Shown: positions 37,241 to 45,422 of the stretch, piece by piece
Layout of the letters: every line of letters begins with the position of its first letter
Position numbering within the stretch: position 1 is the stretch's first letter
Source: IMCC26256 sp037146835
GTDB lineage: Bacteria > Actinomycetota > Acidimicrobiia > IMCC26256
Reading direction: 5' to 3'
Assembly: GCA_037146835.1 (NCBI GenBank)
Contig: JBAWWI010000002.1
Coordinates: forward strand, 7,733 to 71,732
Length of the DNA: 64,000 bases
Made by a program: the position numbers and the translations under genes
Notes under the pieces: model-generated
Told to the model about the DNA's origin: nothing
Seen by the model: the letters and a program-made list of their open reading frames with translations, nothing else
Database searches by the model: none

Positions 37241-37422
37241 TAGGAGATCTCCTCTACCTTTACGAGGTGAGTGACACGCGCAATCATTCCGCGAATCTCT
37301 GGTCGGTCATCAAATTCGTTTGTGCGCCCAATGCCGCGAAGCCCAAGGGCACGCATTGTTCCGCGAGTCTTTGGCTTTGTGCCGATAGTTGAACGTAACT
37401 GGGTAACTCGGATGCGCCCCAT
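37240..37422 (-). CDS. rpmD: 50S ribosomal protein L30
   Basis: A 60-residue protein starting MGRIRVTQLRSTIGTKPKTRGTMRALGL, the L30 family pattern of two strands and a helix with RGMIARVTHLVKVEE at the C-terminus. It shares one base with each neighbour (rpsE stop and rplO start), so translation is coupled. Confidence 0.95.
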   Translation of the reverse strand: MGRIRVTQLRSTIGTKPKTRGTMRALGLRGIGRTNEFDDRPEIRGMIARVTHLVKVEEIS

Positions 37423-37970
37423 TATGCAACCTCAACCGGTGCGGCCTTGAGAGCATTTCGCTCGCGGTATGCACGAAGCACACCAGCGGGGGTTACTTCC
37501 TCCATGCTCTTGCCACGCATCTTGGCGACATCCTCTGGACGACGCAGAGCGCGTAGGCCAGCAATTGTTGCTCTAGAAACGTTGATTGCGTTAGCCGAGC
37601 CGAGAGACTTGGCTAGAACATCGTGTACACCGGCTGCCTCGAGGATTGCTCGCGCCGCACCACCGGCGATTACGCCGGTACCGGGGGCTGCTGGCTTGAG
37701 AAGGACGCGCGCTGCGTCATGCTCTCCAACGAGTTCATGGGTGATTGTGGATCCCGCAAGCGGCACCTTGAAGAGGTTCTTCTTGGCCTCTTCCATGCCC
37801 TTTTGGATAGCAGCAGGAACCTCTTTGGCCTTGCCGTAGCCAAGACCAACGCTTCCTTCGCCATCGCCAACCACCACTAGGGCAGTAAAGGAGAACCTTC
37901 GTCCACCTTTAACTACCTTGGCAACGCGGTTGATTGCGATTACCCGCTCTTCGTACTGGCCTTCGGCCAT
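37422..37970 (-). CDS. rpsE: 30S ribosomal protein S5
   Basis: A 182-residue protein. YEERVIAINRVAKVVKGGRRFSFTALVVVGDGEGSVGLGYGKAKEVPAAIQKGMEEAKKN is the dsRNA-binding-like S5 N-terminal domain, followed by the C-terminal S5 domain (GVHDVLAKSLGSANAINVSRATIAGL). No length anomaly. Confidence 0.97.
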   Translation of the reverse strand: MAEGQYEERVIAINRVAKVVKGGRRFSFTALVVVGDGEGSVGLGYGKAKEVPAAIQKGMEEAKKNLFKVPLAGSTITHELVGEHDAARVLLKPAAPGTGVIAGGAARAILEAAGVHDVLAKSLGSANAINVSRATIAGLRALRRPEDVAKMRGKSMEEVTPAGVLRAYRERNALKAAPVEVA

Positions 37971-37989
37971 GGGTTACTCCCTTGTCTTT

Positions 37990-38346
37990 CTAGAACTCGA
38001 GGCCGCTAGCGCGCGCCGCATCGGCGATTGCTGCAACTCGTCCGTGGTATCGGTATCCACCGCGGTCAAACACGACGCTTTTGATACCTGCTTCTTTTGC
38101 TCTCTCGCCAATGCGCTGGCCAACAGCTGTGGCTGCTGCCACATTGCCGGTTGCACCCTTGCGAGCTGCTGCCTCCATTGTTGATGCGGAGACAATTGTT
38201 CGTCCAGTTACATCGTCGATCACCTGCGCATAGATGTGCGAGGCAGAACGAAAAACCGCAAGACGCGGTCGCTCGGCTGTGCCGTGCACTTTCTTGCGAA
38301 CGCGTACGTGGCGACGCTTCCTAGATTCTGGTTTGGTAAGGCTCAT
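37990..38346 (-). CDS. rplR: 50S ribosomal protein L18
   Basis: A 118-residue protein binding 5S rRNA. RKRRHVRVRKKVHGTAERPRLAVFRSASHIYAQVIDD and FDRGGYRYHGRVAAIADAARASGLEF are the family signatures. It lies between rplF and rpsE with short spacers. Confidence 0.97.
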   Translation of the reverse strand: MSLTKPESRKRRHVRVRKKVHGTAERPRLAVFRSASHIYAQVIDDVTGRTIVSASTMEAAARKGATGNVAAATAVGQRIGERAKEAGIKSVVFDRGGYRYHGRVAAIADAARASGLEF

Positions 38347-38365
38347 CGTGTCCCTCTCTTATCCG

Positions 38366-38905
38366 CTACTTGGCTGACTTGCCGGCCTTGCGCAGGACGC
38401 GCTCGTCGGCATAGCGAATGCCCTTGCCTTTGTAAGGCTCGGGCTTACGGATCTTGCGAATGTCTGCAGCGACCTGGCCAACTACCTGCTTGTCTATCCC
38501 GATCACTGTGATGCGGGTAGCTGCGGGGACATCGAAGGTCACTCCATCTGGGGCCTCCACGAAGACTGGGTGCGAGAAACCTACCTGCACCTCAATCTTG
38601 GTCGGGCTCTGAGGAATTGCACGATAACCAACGCCTACGATCTCGAGCTCCCTGGTGAAGCCCACAGATACACCAATCACCATGTTGGAGACTAGAGAAC
38701 GTGTGAGTCCGTGGAGAGCGCGGTTCTGGCGTTCGTCATCGGGTCGGGTTACAACGAGGTCATCGCCATCGCGTGCGACCGTGATGGTCGGCGGAGCGTC
38801 GATCTCGAGAGTTCCCTTGGGTCCCTTTACGGTGATGTGAGAACCAGTGATGGTTACCTCAACGCCTGCGGGGAGAGTTATGGGCTGCTTACCAATACGA
38901 GACAT
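38366..38905 (-). CDS. rplF: 50S ribosomal protein L6
   Basis: A 179-residue protein starting MSRIGKQPITLPAGVEVTI, which fixes the start at 38905; the upstream frame is open but not conserved. The two L6 repeats are present, ending with RKPEPYKGKGIRYADERVLRKAGKSAK, the conserved rRNA-contact tail. Confidence 0.97.
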   Translation of the reverse strand: MSRIGKQPITLPAGVEVTITGSHITVKGPKGTLEIDAPPTITVARDGDDLVVTRPDDERQNRALHGLTRSLVSNMVIGVSVGFTRELEIVGVGYRAIPQSPTKIEVQVGFSHPVFVEAPDGVTFDVPAATRITVIGIDKQVVGQVAADIRKIRKPEPYKGKGIRYADERVLRKAGKSAK

Positions 38906-38909
38906 GTGA

Positions 38910-39314
38910 TTACCAGACGTGGCAGAGCACTTCGCCACCGATGCGACGCTTGCGCGCCTCACGGTCGGTGACGAGACCCTTGTTGGTAGAGAGCACGGCA
39001 ATTCCGAATCCGCCGAGTACGCGAGCGACCGAGTCGGCCTTCGAATACACACGCAGACCTGGCTTCGATACTCGCTTGATGCCAGAGATCGTTCGCTTAC
39101 GCTCGGGGGTGTACTTCATGTAAACAGTGAGGCGCTGTCCAGGGCGAATGGGGTCGTCCTCGACCTCGTAGCCCTCGATGTAGCCCTCGCTCAGCAGAAC
39201 TTTCGCGAGTGCTTCCTTGACTTTCGAGGAAGGCATCGACGTTGTGTCATGCATAGCGATGTTTGCGTTGCGGATGCGTGTAAGCATGTCCGCGATGGGG
39301 TCGGTCATTGTCAT
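38910..39314 (-). CDS. rpsH: 30S ribosomal protein S8
   Basis: A 134-residue protein: DPIADMLTRIRNANIAMHDTTSMPSSKVKEALAKVL at the N-terminus and GGFGIAVLSTNKGLVTDREARKRRIGGEVLCHVW at the C-terminus. A second ATG two codons downstream (MTMTD) is an alternative start. Within the spc operon, S8 is often the autoregulator; no S8-type site was clear in the adjacent rplE/rpsN spacers. Confidence 0.97.
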   Translation of the reverse strand: MTMTDPIADMLTRIRNANIAMHDTTSMPSSKVKEALAKVLLSEGYIEGYEVEDDPIRPGQRLTVYMKYTPERKRTISGIKRVSKPGLRVYSKADSVARVLGGFGIAVLSTNKGLVTDREARKRRIGGEVLCHVW

Positions 39315-39327
39315 TGGATCGCCTTCC

Positions 39328-39513
39328 TCACCACGACGCCTTGGTCACGCCAGGCACTTCGCCTGCGTGAATGAGCTCGCGTAGGCAGATTCGGCATAGG
39401 CCGAACTTGCGGTACACCGCTCGCGCTCGACCGCATTTACGGCACCGCGAGTAACCGCGGACCTTAAACTTTGGCTCACGCTGCTGCTTATTAACTAATG
39501 CTTTTTTAGCCAT
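39328..39513 (-). CDS. rpsN: 30S ribosomal protein S14, zinc-binding type Z
   Basis: A 61-residue short S14 with two CxxC pairs (CRKC and CRIC) flanking GRARAVYRKFGL, and RELIHAGEVPGVTKASW at the end. This zinc form is usual in Gram-positive and actinobacterial spc operons. The start at 39513 (MAKKALVNK) is chosen by homology. Confidence 0.97.
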   Translation of the reverse strand: MAKKALVNKQQREPKFKVRGYSRCRKCGRARAVYRKFGLCRICLRELIHAGEVPGVTKASW

Positions 39514-39517
39514 GTGC

Positions 39518-40075
39518 CTAACCCACGTTCTCGGTGCGTCTGAACGGAAATCCGAGTGCTCGCAAGAGCGCTCGTCCCTCGTCGTCGGTACGTGCGGAGG
39601 AGACGATGGTGATGTCCATTCCACGCGTTGTGTCGATTTTGTCGTACTCAATCTCAGGGAAGATCAATTGCTCGGTCACACCAAACGTGTAGTTGCCGTG
39701 TCCGTCGAATGATTTGGGGCTAAGCCCGCGGAAGTCACGAATGCGAGGAATCGCCAGAGTTACAAGGCGGTCATAGAACTCCCACATACGAGCTCCTCGG
39801 AGAGTCACCTTTGCTCCGATTGCATTTCCCTCGCGCAGTTTGAATCCAGCGATTGAGGTCTTTGCCTTCGTGATCAGGGGCTTCTGTCCGGAGATTGTCG
39901 TGAGGTCTGCAACTGCACCATCAAGCAAGGAGGCCTGCTGGGTTGCCCCACCTACACCCATGTTGATGACGATCTTCTGGAGTCGCGGAACCTGCATCAC
40001 ATTGATGAGCCCAAGCTCAGTGCGCAGAGCTTCACGAAGCTCAGACTCGTATCGTTCTTTAAGACGCGGAGCCAT
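39518..40075 (-). CDS. rplE: 50S ribosomal protein L5
   Basis: A 185-residue 5S-rRNA-binding protein: MAPRLKERYESELREALRTELGL, VPRLQKIVINMGVG, and the C-terminal MDITIVSSARTDDEGRALLRALGFPF. The start at 40075 follows homology and overlaps the rplX stop by one base (TAATG). Confidence 0.97.
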   Translation of the reverse strand: MAPRLKERYESELREALRTELGLINVMQVPRLQKIVINMGVGGATQQASLLDGAVADLTTISGQKPLITKAKTSIAGFKLREGNAIGAKVTLRGARMWEFYDRLVTLAIPRIRDFRGLSPKSFDGHGNYTFGVTEQLIFPEIEYDKIDTTRGMDITIVSSARTDDEGRALLRALGFPFRRTENVG

Positions 40076-40380
40076 TAGAGGTCCCCTCCACACTTGCGGC
40101 AGGTACGCCGTTTCTTCTCGCCCTCGAACTTCATTCCGATGCGAGTGGGTCCGCACTTCGAGCAGACGATGGCGACGTTAGAGACATGGATCGGCATCTC
40201 TTTATCGATGATTCCGCCCTGGGTCGTCGCCGAAGTAGCACGCTGGTGGCGCTTGGCCATGTTGATTCCACCATCGACGATGACCTTGTCGGTAGCGATA
40301 ATTACACGGATCACTTCGCCCTCTTTGCCGAGGTCCTTGCCAGCTATGACTCTGACTTTGTCTCCCTTACGGATACGCAT
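40075..40380 (-). CDS. rplX: 50S ribosomal protein L24
   Basis: A 101-residue protein with a KOW motif (KGDKVRVIAGKDLGKEGEVIRV) and a C-terminal CxxC pair set (CSKC, CRKC). The cysteines suggest a zinc-binding C-terminus, as in many bacterial L24 proteins. Start and stop each overlap a neighbour by one base. Confidence 0.96.
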   Translation of the reverse strand: MRIRKGDKVRVIAGKDLGKEGEVIRVIIATDKVIVDGGINMAKRHQRATSATTQGGIIDKEMPIHVSNVAIVCSKCGPTRIGMKFEGEKKRRTCRKCGGDL

Positions 40381-40748
40381 CAGATCACCTCCGGTGCGAG
40401 CGAGACGATACGCATGAACTTTTTGTCACGCAGTTCGCGACCAACTGGTCCGAAGATGCGAGTACCACGAGGCTGCATCGCGTCATTGATAAGAACTGCT
40501 GCGTTCTCATCAAATCGAATGTATGAGCCATCTGCGCGGCGCTTCTCTTTCTTGACACGAACAACTACGCACTTAACAACATCGCCCTTCTTTACAGCGG
40601 CACCAGGCTGGGCAGCCTTGACCGATGCAACGAAGACATCTCCGATGCTGGCATAGCGACGACGGGTTCCGCCGAGGACCTTTATGCAAAGGACCTCTTT
40701 GGCACCGGAGTTGTCGGCAACCTTGAGTCTGCTCTCTTGCTGAATCAT
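40380..40748 (-). CDS. rplN: 50S ribosomal protein L14
   Basis: A 122-residue protein, MIQQESRLKVADNSGAKEVLCIKVLGG at the start and RIFGPVGRELRDKKFMRIVSLAPEVI at the end, both invariant L14 segments. The family's usual length. Confidence 0.98.
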   Translation of the reverse strand: MIQQESRLKVADNSGAKEVLCIKVLGGTRRRYASIGDVFVASVKAAQPGAAVKKGDVVKCVVVRVKKEKRRADGSYIRFDENAAVLINDAMQPRGTRIFGPVGRELRDKKFMRIVSLAPEVI

Positions 40749-40757
40749 TTTCTCTCC

Positions 40758-41096
40758 CTACCTTGCCCGCTCGAGAATCTCGACGACTCGCCAGCGCTTA
40801 AGGCGTGACATCGGGCGAGTCTCAGTGATGCGCACACGGTCGCCTTCACGTACCTCGTTGTTCTCATCGTGAGCGTAAAGCTTTGTTGTGCGCTGGACTG
40901 TCTTGCGGTAGCGACGGTGACGTACCCGATCGATTACTGCAACAACAACCGTCTTGTCCTGCTTGACTGAGACTGCAACTCCTTCACGCACTTTGCGTGC
41001 GTTACGGGTTGCAGTTGTCTCGGCCTGCTCGGCCTCAGTCACTTCAGGCACAAGCGCTTCAGTATCAATAGTTTCGGTCTGTTCGGTCTCGCTCAT
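40758..41096 (-). CDS. rpsQ: 30S ribosomal protein S17 with acidic N-terminal extension
   Basis: A 112-residue protein. The S17 core starts near residue 33 (NARKVREGVAVSVKQDKTVVVAVIDRVRH) and includes ENNEVREGDRVRITETRPMSRLKRWRV. The first 30 residues are Glu/Thr-rich and absent from most S17 proteins, which are about 80-90 residues. The ATG overlaps the rpmC stop (ATGA), which supports the extended start. Confidence 0.95.
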   Translation of the reverse strand: MSETEQTETIDTEALVPEVTEAEQAETTATRNARKVREGVAVSVKQDKTVVVAVIDRVRHRRYRKTVQRTTKLYAHDENNEVREGDRVRITETRPMSRLKRWRVVEILERAR

Positions 41097-41329
41097 GCGT
41101 TCTCCTCGGCAGCCTCTGCCGCTGCGATCTCGCGCTCACGCACGATGGTCTTGATACGTGCGATATAACGACGCACATGGGTAATACGCGAAGAGTTCTC
41201 AACCTGACCGGTGGCTAGTTGAAAGCGCAGGTTGAACTGCTCTTCCTTTGCCTCGGAGAGTTTGGCGAGAAGATCTGCATCGTTGAGTTCAACGAGCGTG
41301 TTCGGTCTGAATTCTTTGATTCCAGCCAT
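41093..41329 (-). CDS. rpmC: 50S ribosomal protein L29
   Basis: A 78-residue protein: IKEFRPNTLVELNDADLLAKLSEAKEEQFNLRFQLATGQVENSSRITHVRRYIARIKTI, the two-helix L29 fold. The tail REREIAAAEAAEENA is an acidic C-terminal addition. The gene shares one base with rplP and four with rpsQ. Confidence 0.96.
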   Translation of the reverse strand: MAGIKEFRPNTLVELNDADLLAKLSEAKEEQFNLRFQLATGQVENSSRITHVRRYIARIKTIVREREIAAAEAAEENA

Positions 41330-41745
41330 CAGGCCTCCTCACGTCTAACTACGAAGCGCGTCTTGATCGGAAGTTTGTGCATAGCGAGGCGCATAGCTTC
41401 GCGTGCAACTTCTTCGGTAACTCCGGAGAGCTCGAACATGATGCGACCTGGCTTAACAACTGCAACCCAGTGCTCGGGGTTTCCCTTGCCAGAACCCATA
41501 CGGGTCTCAGCAGGCTTCTGAGTAACTGGTTTGTCAGGGAAGATCGTGATCCATACCTTGCCACCACGCTTGATGTGGCGAGTCATGGCAATACGGGAAG
41601 CCTCAATCTGGCGGTTGGTGATCCAACCAGGCTCAAGTGCTTGGATCCCGAAGTCTCCATATGTAACGCGCGATCCGCCCTTAGCGATGCCGCTCATGCG
41701 ACCACGCTGGACCTTGCGATGACGAACTCTCTTAGGCATCAACAT
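41329..41745 (-). CDS. rplP: 50S ribosomal protein L16
   Basis: A 138-residue protein, MLMPKRVRHRKVQRGRMSGIAKGG, with EASRIAMTRHIKRGGKVWITIFPDKPVTQKPAETRMGSGKG. The ATG at 41745 has GAGG six bases upstream; the later ATG at 41739 is too far from it. Confidence 0.97.
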   Translation of the reverse strand: MLMPKRVRHRKVQRGRMSGIAKGGSRVTYGDFGIQALEPGWITNRQIEASRIAMTRHIKRGGKVWITIFPDKPVTQKPAETRMGSGKGNPEHWVAVVKPGRIMFELSGVTEEVAREAMRLAMHKLPIKTRFVVRREEA

Positions 41746-41753
41746 GACAGTCC

Positions 41754-42680
41754 TCAGTCCTCGTCGCCGTGGAACTTAGGAGCCTCGTGGTGCGCTCGCG
41801 TGCGACGCTCGATCTCTTCTTCCTCTGCTAAGAGGCGCTCGAGCTCGGGGTCAGCTTCCTTAATAACTGGAGTTGCTTCAAGGTTGATGTCATCAGAGAC
41901 ATTGGTTGAGTCGACAGAGACTGACTCATCTGCAGGTCGACGACGCCCTCCACCAGCGGTTACTACACGGCGAACTCCAGGGGCACTAGGAGCCTCACCA
42001 GCAGCGAGTGCTGCCTCTTGGGAGATCTTCTCGTCAGAGACCTGCTTGTAGGGAAGGATGTCACCTTTGTAGATCCAAACCTTGACACCGATGCGGCCGA
42101 ATGTTGTCTTGGCCTCAGATGCTCCGTAGTCAATATCGGCACGCAACGTGTGCAGAGGAACGCGGCCCTCGCGGTACCACTCCTTGCGGCTCATCTCTGC
42201 GCCGCCGAGGCGACCACTTACCTGAACACGAATACCGAGGGCTCCGGCCTTCATTGCGGTCTGTACAGCACGCTTCATCGCACGCCTAAACGAAACGCGT
42301 CCTGCGAGCTGGTCACCAACACCCTGAGCGATCAGCGCGGCATCTAGCTCGGGCTGCTTAATCTCTTGGATGTTGAAGTGAATCTTGTTGTTGCCTGTGA
42401 TCTTGAAGAGTCCGGTACGAAGGCGGTCTGCCTCTGCACCACGACGACCAATGACGATTCCTGGACGAGCTGTGAATACATCGATTCTCAGCTTGTCGCC
42501 AGAACGCTCGATCTCAATACGGCTCACCATTGCACGCTCAAGCTGTGTGCGCAGGTAGTCGCGGATCTTCCAGTCCTCAATTAGAAACTCTGTATACGCC
42601 TTATTATCGGCGAACCATCGTGACTTCCAGTCGGTAGTAATACCGAGGCGGAAGCCATACGGATTGACTTTCTGTCCCAT
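41754..42680 (-). CDS. rpsC: 30S ribosomal protein S3 with C-terminal extension
   Basis: A 308-residue protein. The KH domain (SRIEIERSGDKLRIDVFTARPGIVIGRRGAEADRLR) and S3 C-terminal domain (LRADIDYGASEAKTTFGRIGVKVWIYKGD) end near residue 213. About 95 extra residues follow: a basic patch (GGGRRRPADES) and an acidic helix (LERLLAEEEEIERRTRAH). The ATG overlaps the rplV stop (TAATG). Confidence 0.96.
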   Translation of the reverse strand: MGQKVNPYGFRLGITTDWKSRWFADNKAYTEFLIEDWKIRDYLRTQLERAMVSRIEIERSGDKLRIDVFTARPGIVIGRRGAEADRLRTGLFKITGNNKIHFNIQEIKQPELDAALIAQGVGDQLAGRVSFRRAMKRAVQTAMKAGALGIRVQVSGRLGGAEMSRKEWYREGRVPLHTLRADIDYGASEAKTTFGRIGVKVWIYKGDILPYKQVSDEKISQEAALAAGEAPSAPGVRRVVTAGGGRRRPADESVSVDSTNVSDDINLEATPVIKEADPELERLLAEEEEIERRTRAHHEAPKFHGDED

Positions 42681-43282
42681 TACTCGGACGCCTCCGTGGT
42701 CTCCTCGACCTCAGACTCAGCCGACTCAGCCACTGGGGCTTCCTCCGGCTCGCTGTGGTCGTTGTGATTGTCATGGTCATGGTCATGATCATGGTCATGA
42801 TCGTGATCGTGGTTGTGCTCGGCCTGTGCCTCTGCTGCACGTGATGCAGCTCGACGGCGTGCACGGTTGGCTTGAGTAGCTCCGCCTCCACCACGTCGCT
42901 CGGAGCGCGCACGGTGAAGCTCAAGAGCCTCGTCGGGCATGCGGTCTACGACAATTGTGATGTGGCTGGTGCGCTTGCGAATCTTTGTTGCGCGACCACG
43001 AGCACGTGGCCTCCACCGCTTCGCAGTAGGTCCTTCATCGGCCCAGCAGGCGCTAACAAAAAGCTCCTCAGGGTCGAGATGATCGTTGTGCTCGGCATTG
43101 GCGATTGCTGAGTTCAGCAACTTGCCAATCTCCTCTGCTGCACCGCGCTCACAGAACTGAAGAACATCGCGAGCCTCATCAATGCTGAGTCCGCGAATGA
43201 GCCCAAGAACTGCACGCACCTTGTTGGGTGCGATACCGCAGTGGCTAAGTGTTGCTTGAGTACCTTGAACGTCAGACCTCAT
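42680..43282 (-). CDS. rplV: 50S ribosomal protein L22 with His/Asp-repeat tail
   Basis: A 200-residue protein. Residues 5-118 are L22: the start VQGTQATLSHCGIAPNKVRAVLGLIRG, and ADEGPTAKRWRPRARGRATKIRKRTSHITIVV, which contains the beta-hairpin that reaches the exit tunnel. L22 usually ends there. Here a basic linker (125-150) leads to a run of alternating His and Asp (156-176, ten His) and an acidic tail. The overlap of its stop with the rpsC ATG argues against a frameshift. Ribosomal function is certain; the tail's role is unknown. Confidence 0.96.
   Translation of the reverse strand: MRSDVQGTQATLSHCGIAPNKVRAVLGLIRGLSIDEARDVLQFCERGAAEEIGKLLNSAIANAEHNDHLDPEELFVSACWADEGPTAKRWRPRARGRATKIRKRTSHITIVVDRMPDEALELHRARSERRGGGGATQANRARRRAASRAAEAQAEHNHDHDHDHDHDHDHDNHNDHSEPEEAPVAESAESEVEETTEASE
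42755..42817 (-). repeat. Hexanucleotide repeat coding for the His/Asp run of L22
   Basis: An imperfect 6-base tandem repeat (plus-strand unit near tgatca/tggtca, 'atggtc' type) that encodes alternating His and Asp at residues 156-176 of L22. Both codons vary at the third base, so the protein pattern is kept while the DNA repeat is degraded. This suggests selection on the protein, or an old expansion. Confidence 0.85.
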
Positions 43283-43557
43283 CGACGCACGACCTTCTCC
43301 TGGCCGGCGTGGTACCGGAAGGTGCGGGTAGGCGCGAACTCGCCGAGCTTGTGACCAACCATCGGCTCGGAGAGGAACACGGGGACGTGCTTACGCCCAT
43401 CGTGGACCGCGATCGTGTGGCCGACCATGTCGGGGGTGATCGTTGAACGGCGGGACCAGGTCTTGATCACCTTGTGCTCGCCGGCCGCGTTTTGACGCTC
43501 GACCTTCAAGAGAAGGTGCTCATCAACAAATGGGCCTTTTTTTAGACTGCGTGGCAT
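43279..43557 (-). CDS. rpsS: 30S ribosomal protein S19
   Basis: A 92-residue protein: MPRSLKKGPFVDEHLLLKV at the N-terminus, RRSTITPDMVGHTIAVHDGRKHVPVFLSEPMVGHKLGEFAPTRTF in the core. Standard length. It overlaps rplV by ATGA. Confidence 0.98.
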   Translation of the reverse strand: MPRSLKKGPFVDEHLLLKVERQNAAGEHKVIKTWSRRSTITPDMVGHTIAVHDGRKHVPVFLSEPMVGHKLGEFAPTRTFRYHAGQEKVVRR

Positions 43558-43564
43558 GTTTTAC

Positions 43565-44401
43565 CTACCTCCGTGAACCGCGTGTGCGGCGGCGGCGAAT
43601 GATCATCTTGTCGGAGGCCTTGCCTCGCTTGCGTGTTCGTCCTTCAGGCTTACCCCAAGGTGAAACAGGGTGACGCCCACCAGAAGACTTACCTTCTCCA
43701 CCACCAAGTGGGTGGTCAACAGGGTTCATAGCTACACCGCGGGTCTGCGGGCGCTTGCCCTTCCAGCGGTTACGACCGGCCTTACCAATTGAGATAAGTG
43801 ATGCCTCGGCGTTGCCGACAGAACCGATCGTTGCACGACAGTCAATCGGAACACGACGCATCTCGGTCGATGGGAGACGAATAGTTGCGTATAGGCCTTC
43901 TTTAGCGACGAGTTGAATCGAAGCGCCAGCGCCGCGACCTAACTTCGCCCCTGCTCCAGGCTTCATCTCAACATTGTGAACAACAGTACCGACTGGGATG
44001 TAGCGCAGAGGTAGCGCGTTTCCTGGGCGAATATCTGCGCCTTGACCACTCTGGAGCATGTCTCCAACCTGGATACCGGCCGGCGCAATGATGTAGCGCT
44101 TCTCGCCATCGCGGTAGTGCAGAAGTGCAATACGTGCGTTGCGGTTCGGGTCGTACTCAATCGCTGCAACCTTTGCGGGGATGCTGTCTTTCTCGCGCTT
44201 GAAGTCGATGATGCGGTACTGGCGCTTGTGGCCTCCACCGCGGTGACGCGATGTTGTACGACCGTAGGAGTTACGTCCACCGGTACGCGGCTTAGGCGCG
44301 AGTAGTGACTTCTCGGGGCGATCCTTGGTGATCTCGGCGAAATCCGAGACAGTCTGGAACCTGCGCCCTGGGCTTGTGGGTTTACGTTTACGAATGGCCA
44401 T
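43565..44401 (-). CDS. rplB: 50S ribosomal protein L2
   Basis: A 278-residue protein at the peptidyl-transferase region. GRTTSRHRGGGHKRQYRIIDFKREKD, GAGASIQLVAKEGLYATIRLPSTEMRRV and the conserved C-terminal RGVAMNPVDHPLGGGEGKSSGGRHPVSPWG loop with its invariant His are all present. Confidence 0.98.
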   Translation of the reverse strand: MAIRKRKPTSPGRRFQTVSDFAEITKDRPEKSLLAPKPRTGGRNSYGRTTSRHRGGGHKRQYRIIDFKREKDSIPAKVAAIEYDPNRNARIALLHYRDGEKRYIIAPAGIQVGDMLQSGQGADIRPGNALPLRYIPVGTVVHNVEMKPGAGAKLGRGAGASIQLVAKEGLYATIRLPSTEMRRVPIDCRATIGSVGNAEASLISIGKAGRNRWKGKRPQTRGVAMNPVDHPLGGGEGKSSGGRHPVSPWGKPEGRTRKRGKASDKMIIRRRRTRGSRR

Positions 44402-44403
44402 AA

Positions 44404-44697
44404 TTAGCTCCCGAAGATCTCAATCCGGTCGCCCTCGGCAAGCGATACCAGTGCGCGCTTTGTCTTTGACCGCTGGCCCCAAGTGCCGGTCTTGCGGTTG
44501 CGCTTGCGCTTGCCAGCGCGGTTGACCGTGTTGACGTTTGTTACTTTGACCCCGAAGATGGCCTCAACAGCCTGACGGATCTCAATCTTGTTTGCGCCAG
44601 GTGCAACCTCAAACGTGTATACGTTTGCGTCGAGAGCCGCGTACGACTTCTCCGAAACAACTGGGCGAATAATTACATCGCGATGGTCGGCACTCAT
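44404..44697 (-). CDS. rplW: 50S ribosomal protein L23
   Basis: A 97-residue protein: DVIIRPVVSEKSYAALDANVYTFEVAPGANKIEIRQAVEAIFGVKVTNVNTVNRAGKRKR is the L23 signature. It binds 23S rRNA near the tunnel exit, where it docks trigger factor and SRP. It overlaps rplD by ATGA. Confidence 0.97.
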   Translation of the reverse strand: MSADHRDVIIRPVVSEKSYAALDANVYTFEVAPGANKIEIRQAVEAIFGVKVTNVNTVNRAGKRKRNRKTGTWGQRSKTKRALVSLAEGDRIEIFGS

Positions 44698-45422
44698 GAT
44701 GCGTCCTCATCTGTATCTGCATCAGCACTATCTGAGGCGGTGACGCTCAACTTTGTGCGAGGCATTGCTGGAGTTGCTGCGCTAAGACGCTCAACTGTGA
44801 TCGCAAGAGTCGACTCGCTGAAGACAATCGTGTCGCAGAGGAGCACGTCGTAGGTGTTGATCTCCTCTGGGAGAATCACACGAACTCGGTCACCTAAGTT
44901 GCGGAACGATAGCCATGACTCACGCTCTGAGCGGTCTAGGCAGATAGCGAGACGCACTTGGCGCTCGCCATTCACACGGAGCCCAAGGGCCTCGAGTGCG
45001 CCAATTGCACGCTTGGTTGATGGTGGGCTGAAGCCCCATGCATCAATTACCTGAACCTTGCCCTCTTGAGCACGATCCGATAGAGCTGAGAGAACCGCAA
45101 GTCGCACCATCTTCTTAGGTGTGCGCTGCGTGTAGTCACGAGGCTTCGGTCCATGGGCAACTCCACCACCGCGCCAGTGAGGCGCACGTGAGGAACCCTG
45201 ACGAGCACGGCCGGTGCCCTTCTGGGCCCATGGCTTAGCGCCTCCGCCTCGGACCTGAGCACGAGTCTTGGTGCTAGAGGTACCGGAGCGCTTATGCGCC
45301 AACTGGGCAGTTACAACTTGATGCATTACCGAGGCATTTGGCTCAATACCAAAGATGTCATCAGGCAACTCAGCAGTGCCTACTACCTTGCCCTCAATAT
45401 TGCGAACGTCAACGGTACTCAT
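44694..45422 (-). CDS. rplD: 50S ribosomal protein L4
   Basis: A 242-residue protein. HQVVTAQLAHKRSGTSSTKTRAQVRGGGAKPWAQKGTGRARQGSSRAPHWRGGGVAHGPKPRDY is the conserved tunnel loop. The C-terminus ends with an acidic, serine-rich tail (SDSADADTDEDAS) beyond the usual end. In E. coli L4 is the S10-operon autoregulator. Confidence 0.97.
   Translation of the reverse strand: MSTVDVRNIEGKVVGTAELPDDIFGIEPNASVMHQVVTAQLAHKRSGTSSTKTRAQVRGGGAKPWAQKGTGRARQGSSRAPHWRGGGVAHGPKPRDYTQRTPKKMVRLAVLSALSDRAQEGKVQVIDAWGFSPPSTKRAIGALEALGLRVNGERQVRLAICLDRSERESWLSFRNLGDRVRVILPEEINTYDVLLCDTIVFSESTLAITVERLSAATPAMPRTKLSVTASDSADADTDEDAS

Noticed and set aside
42680..43282. Frameshift creating the L22 tail
   Set aside because: The stop codon overlaps the rpsC start (TAATG), so the tail reading frame fits the operon's coupling.
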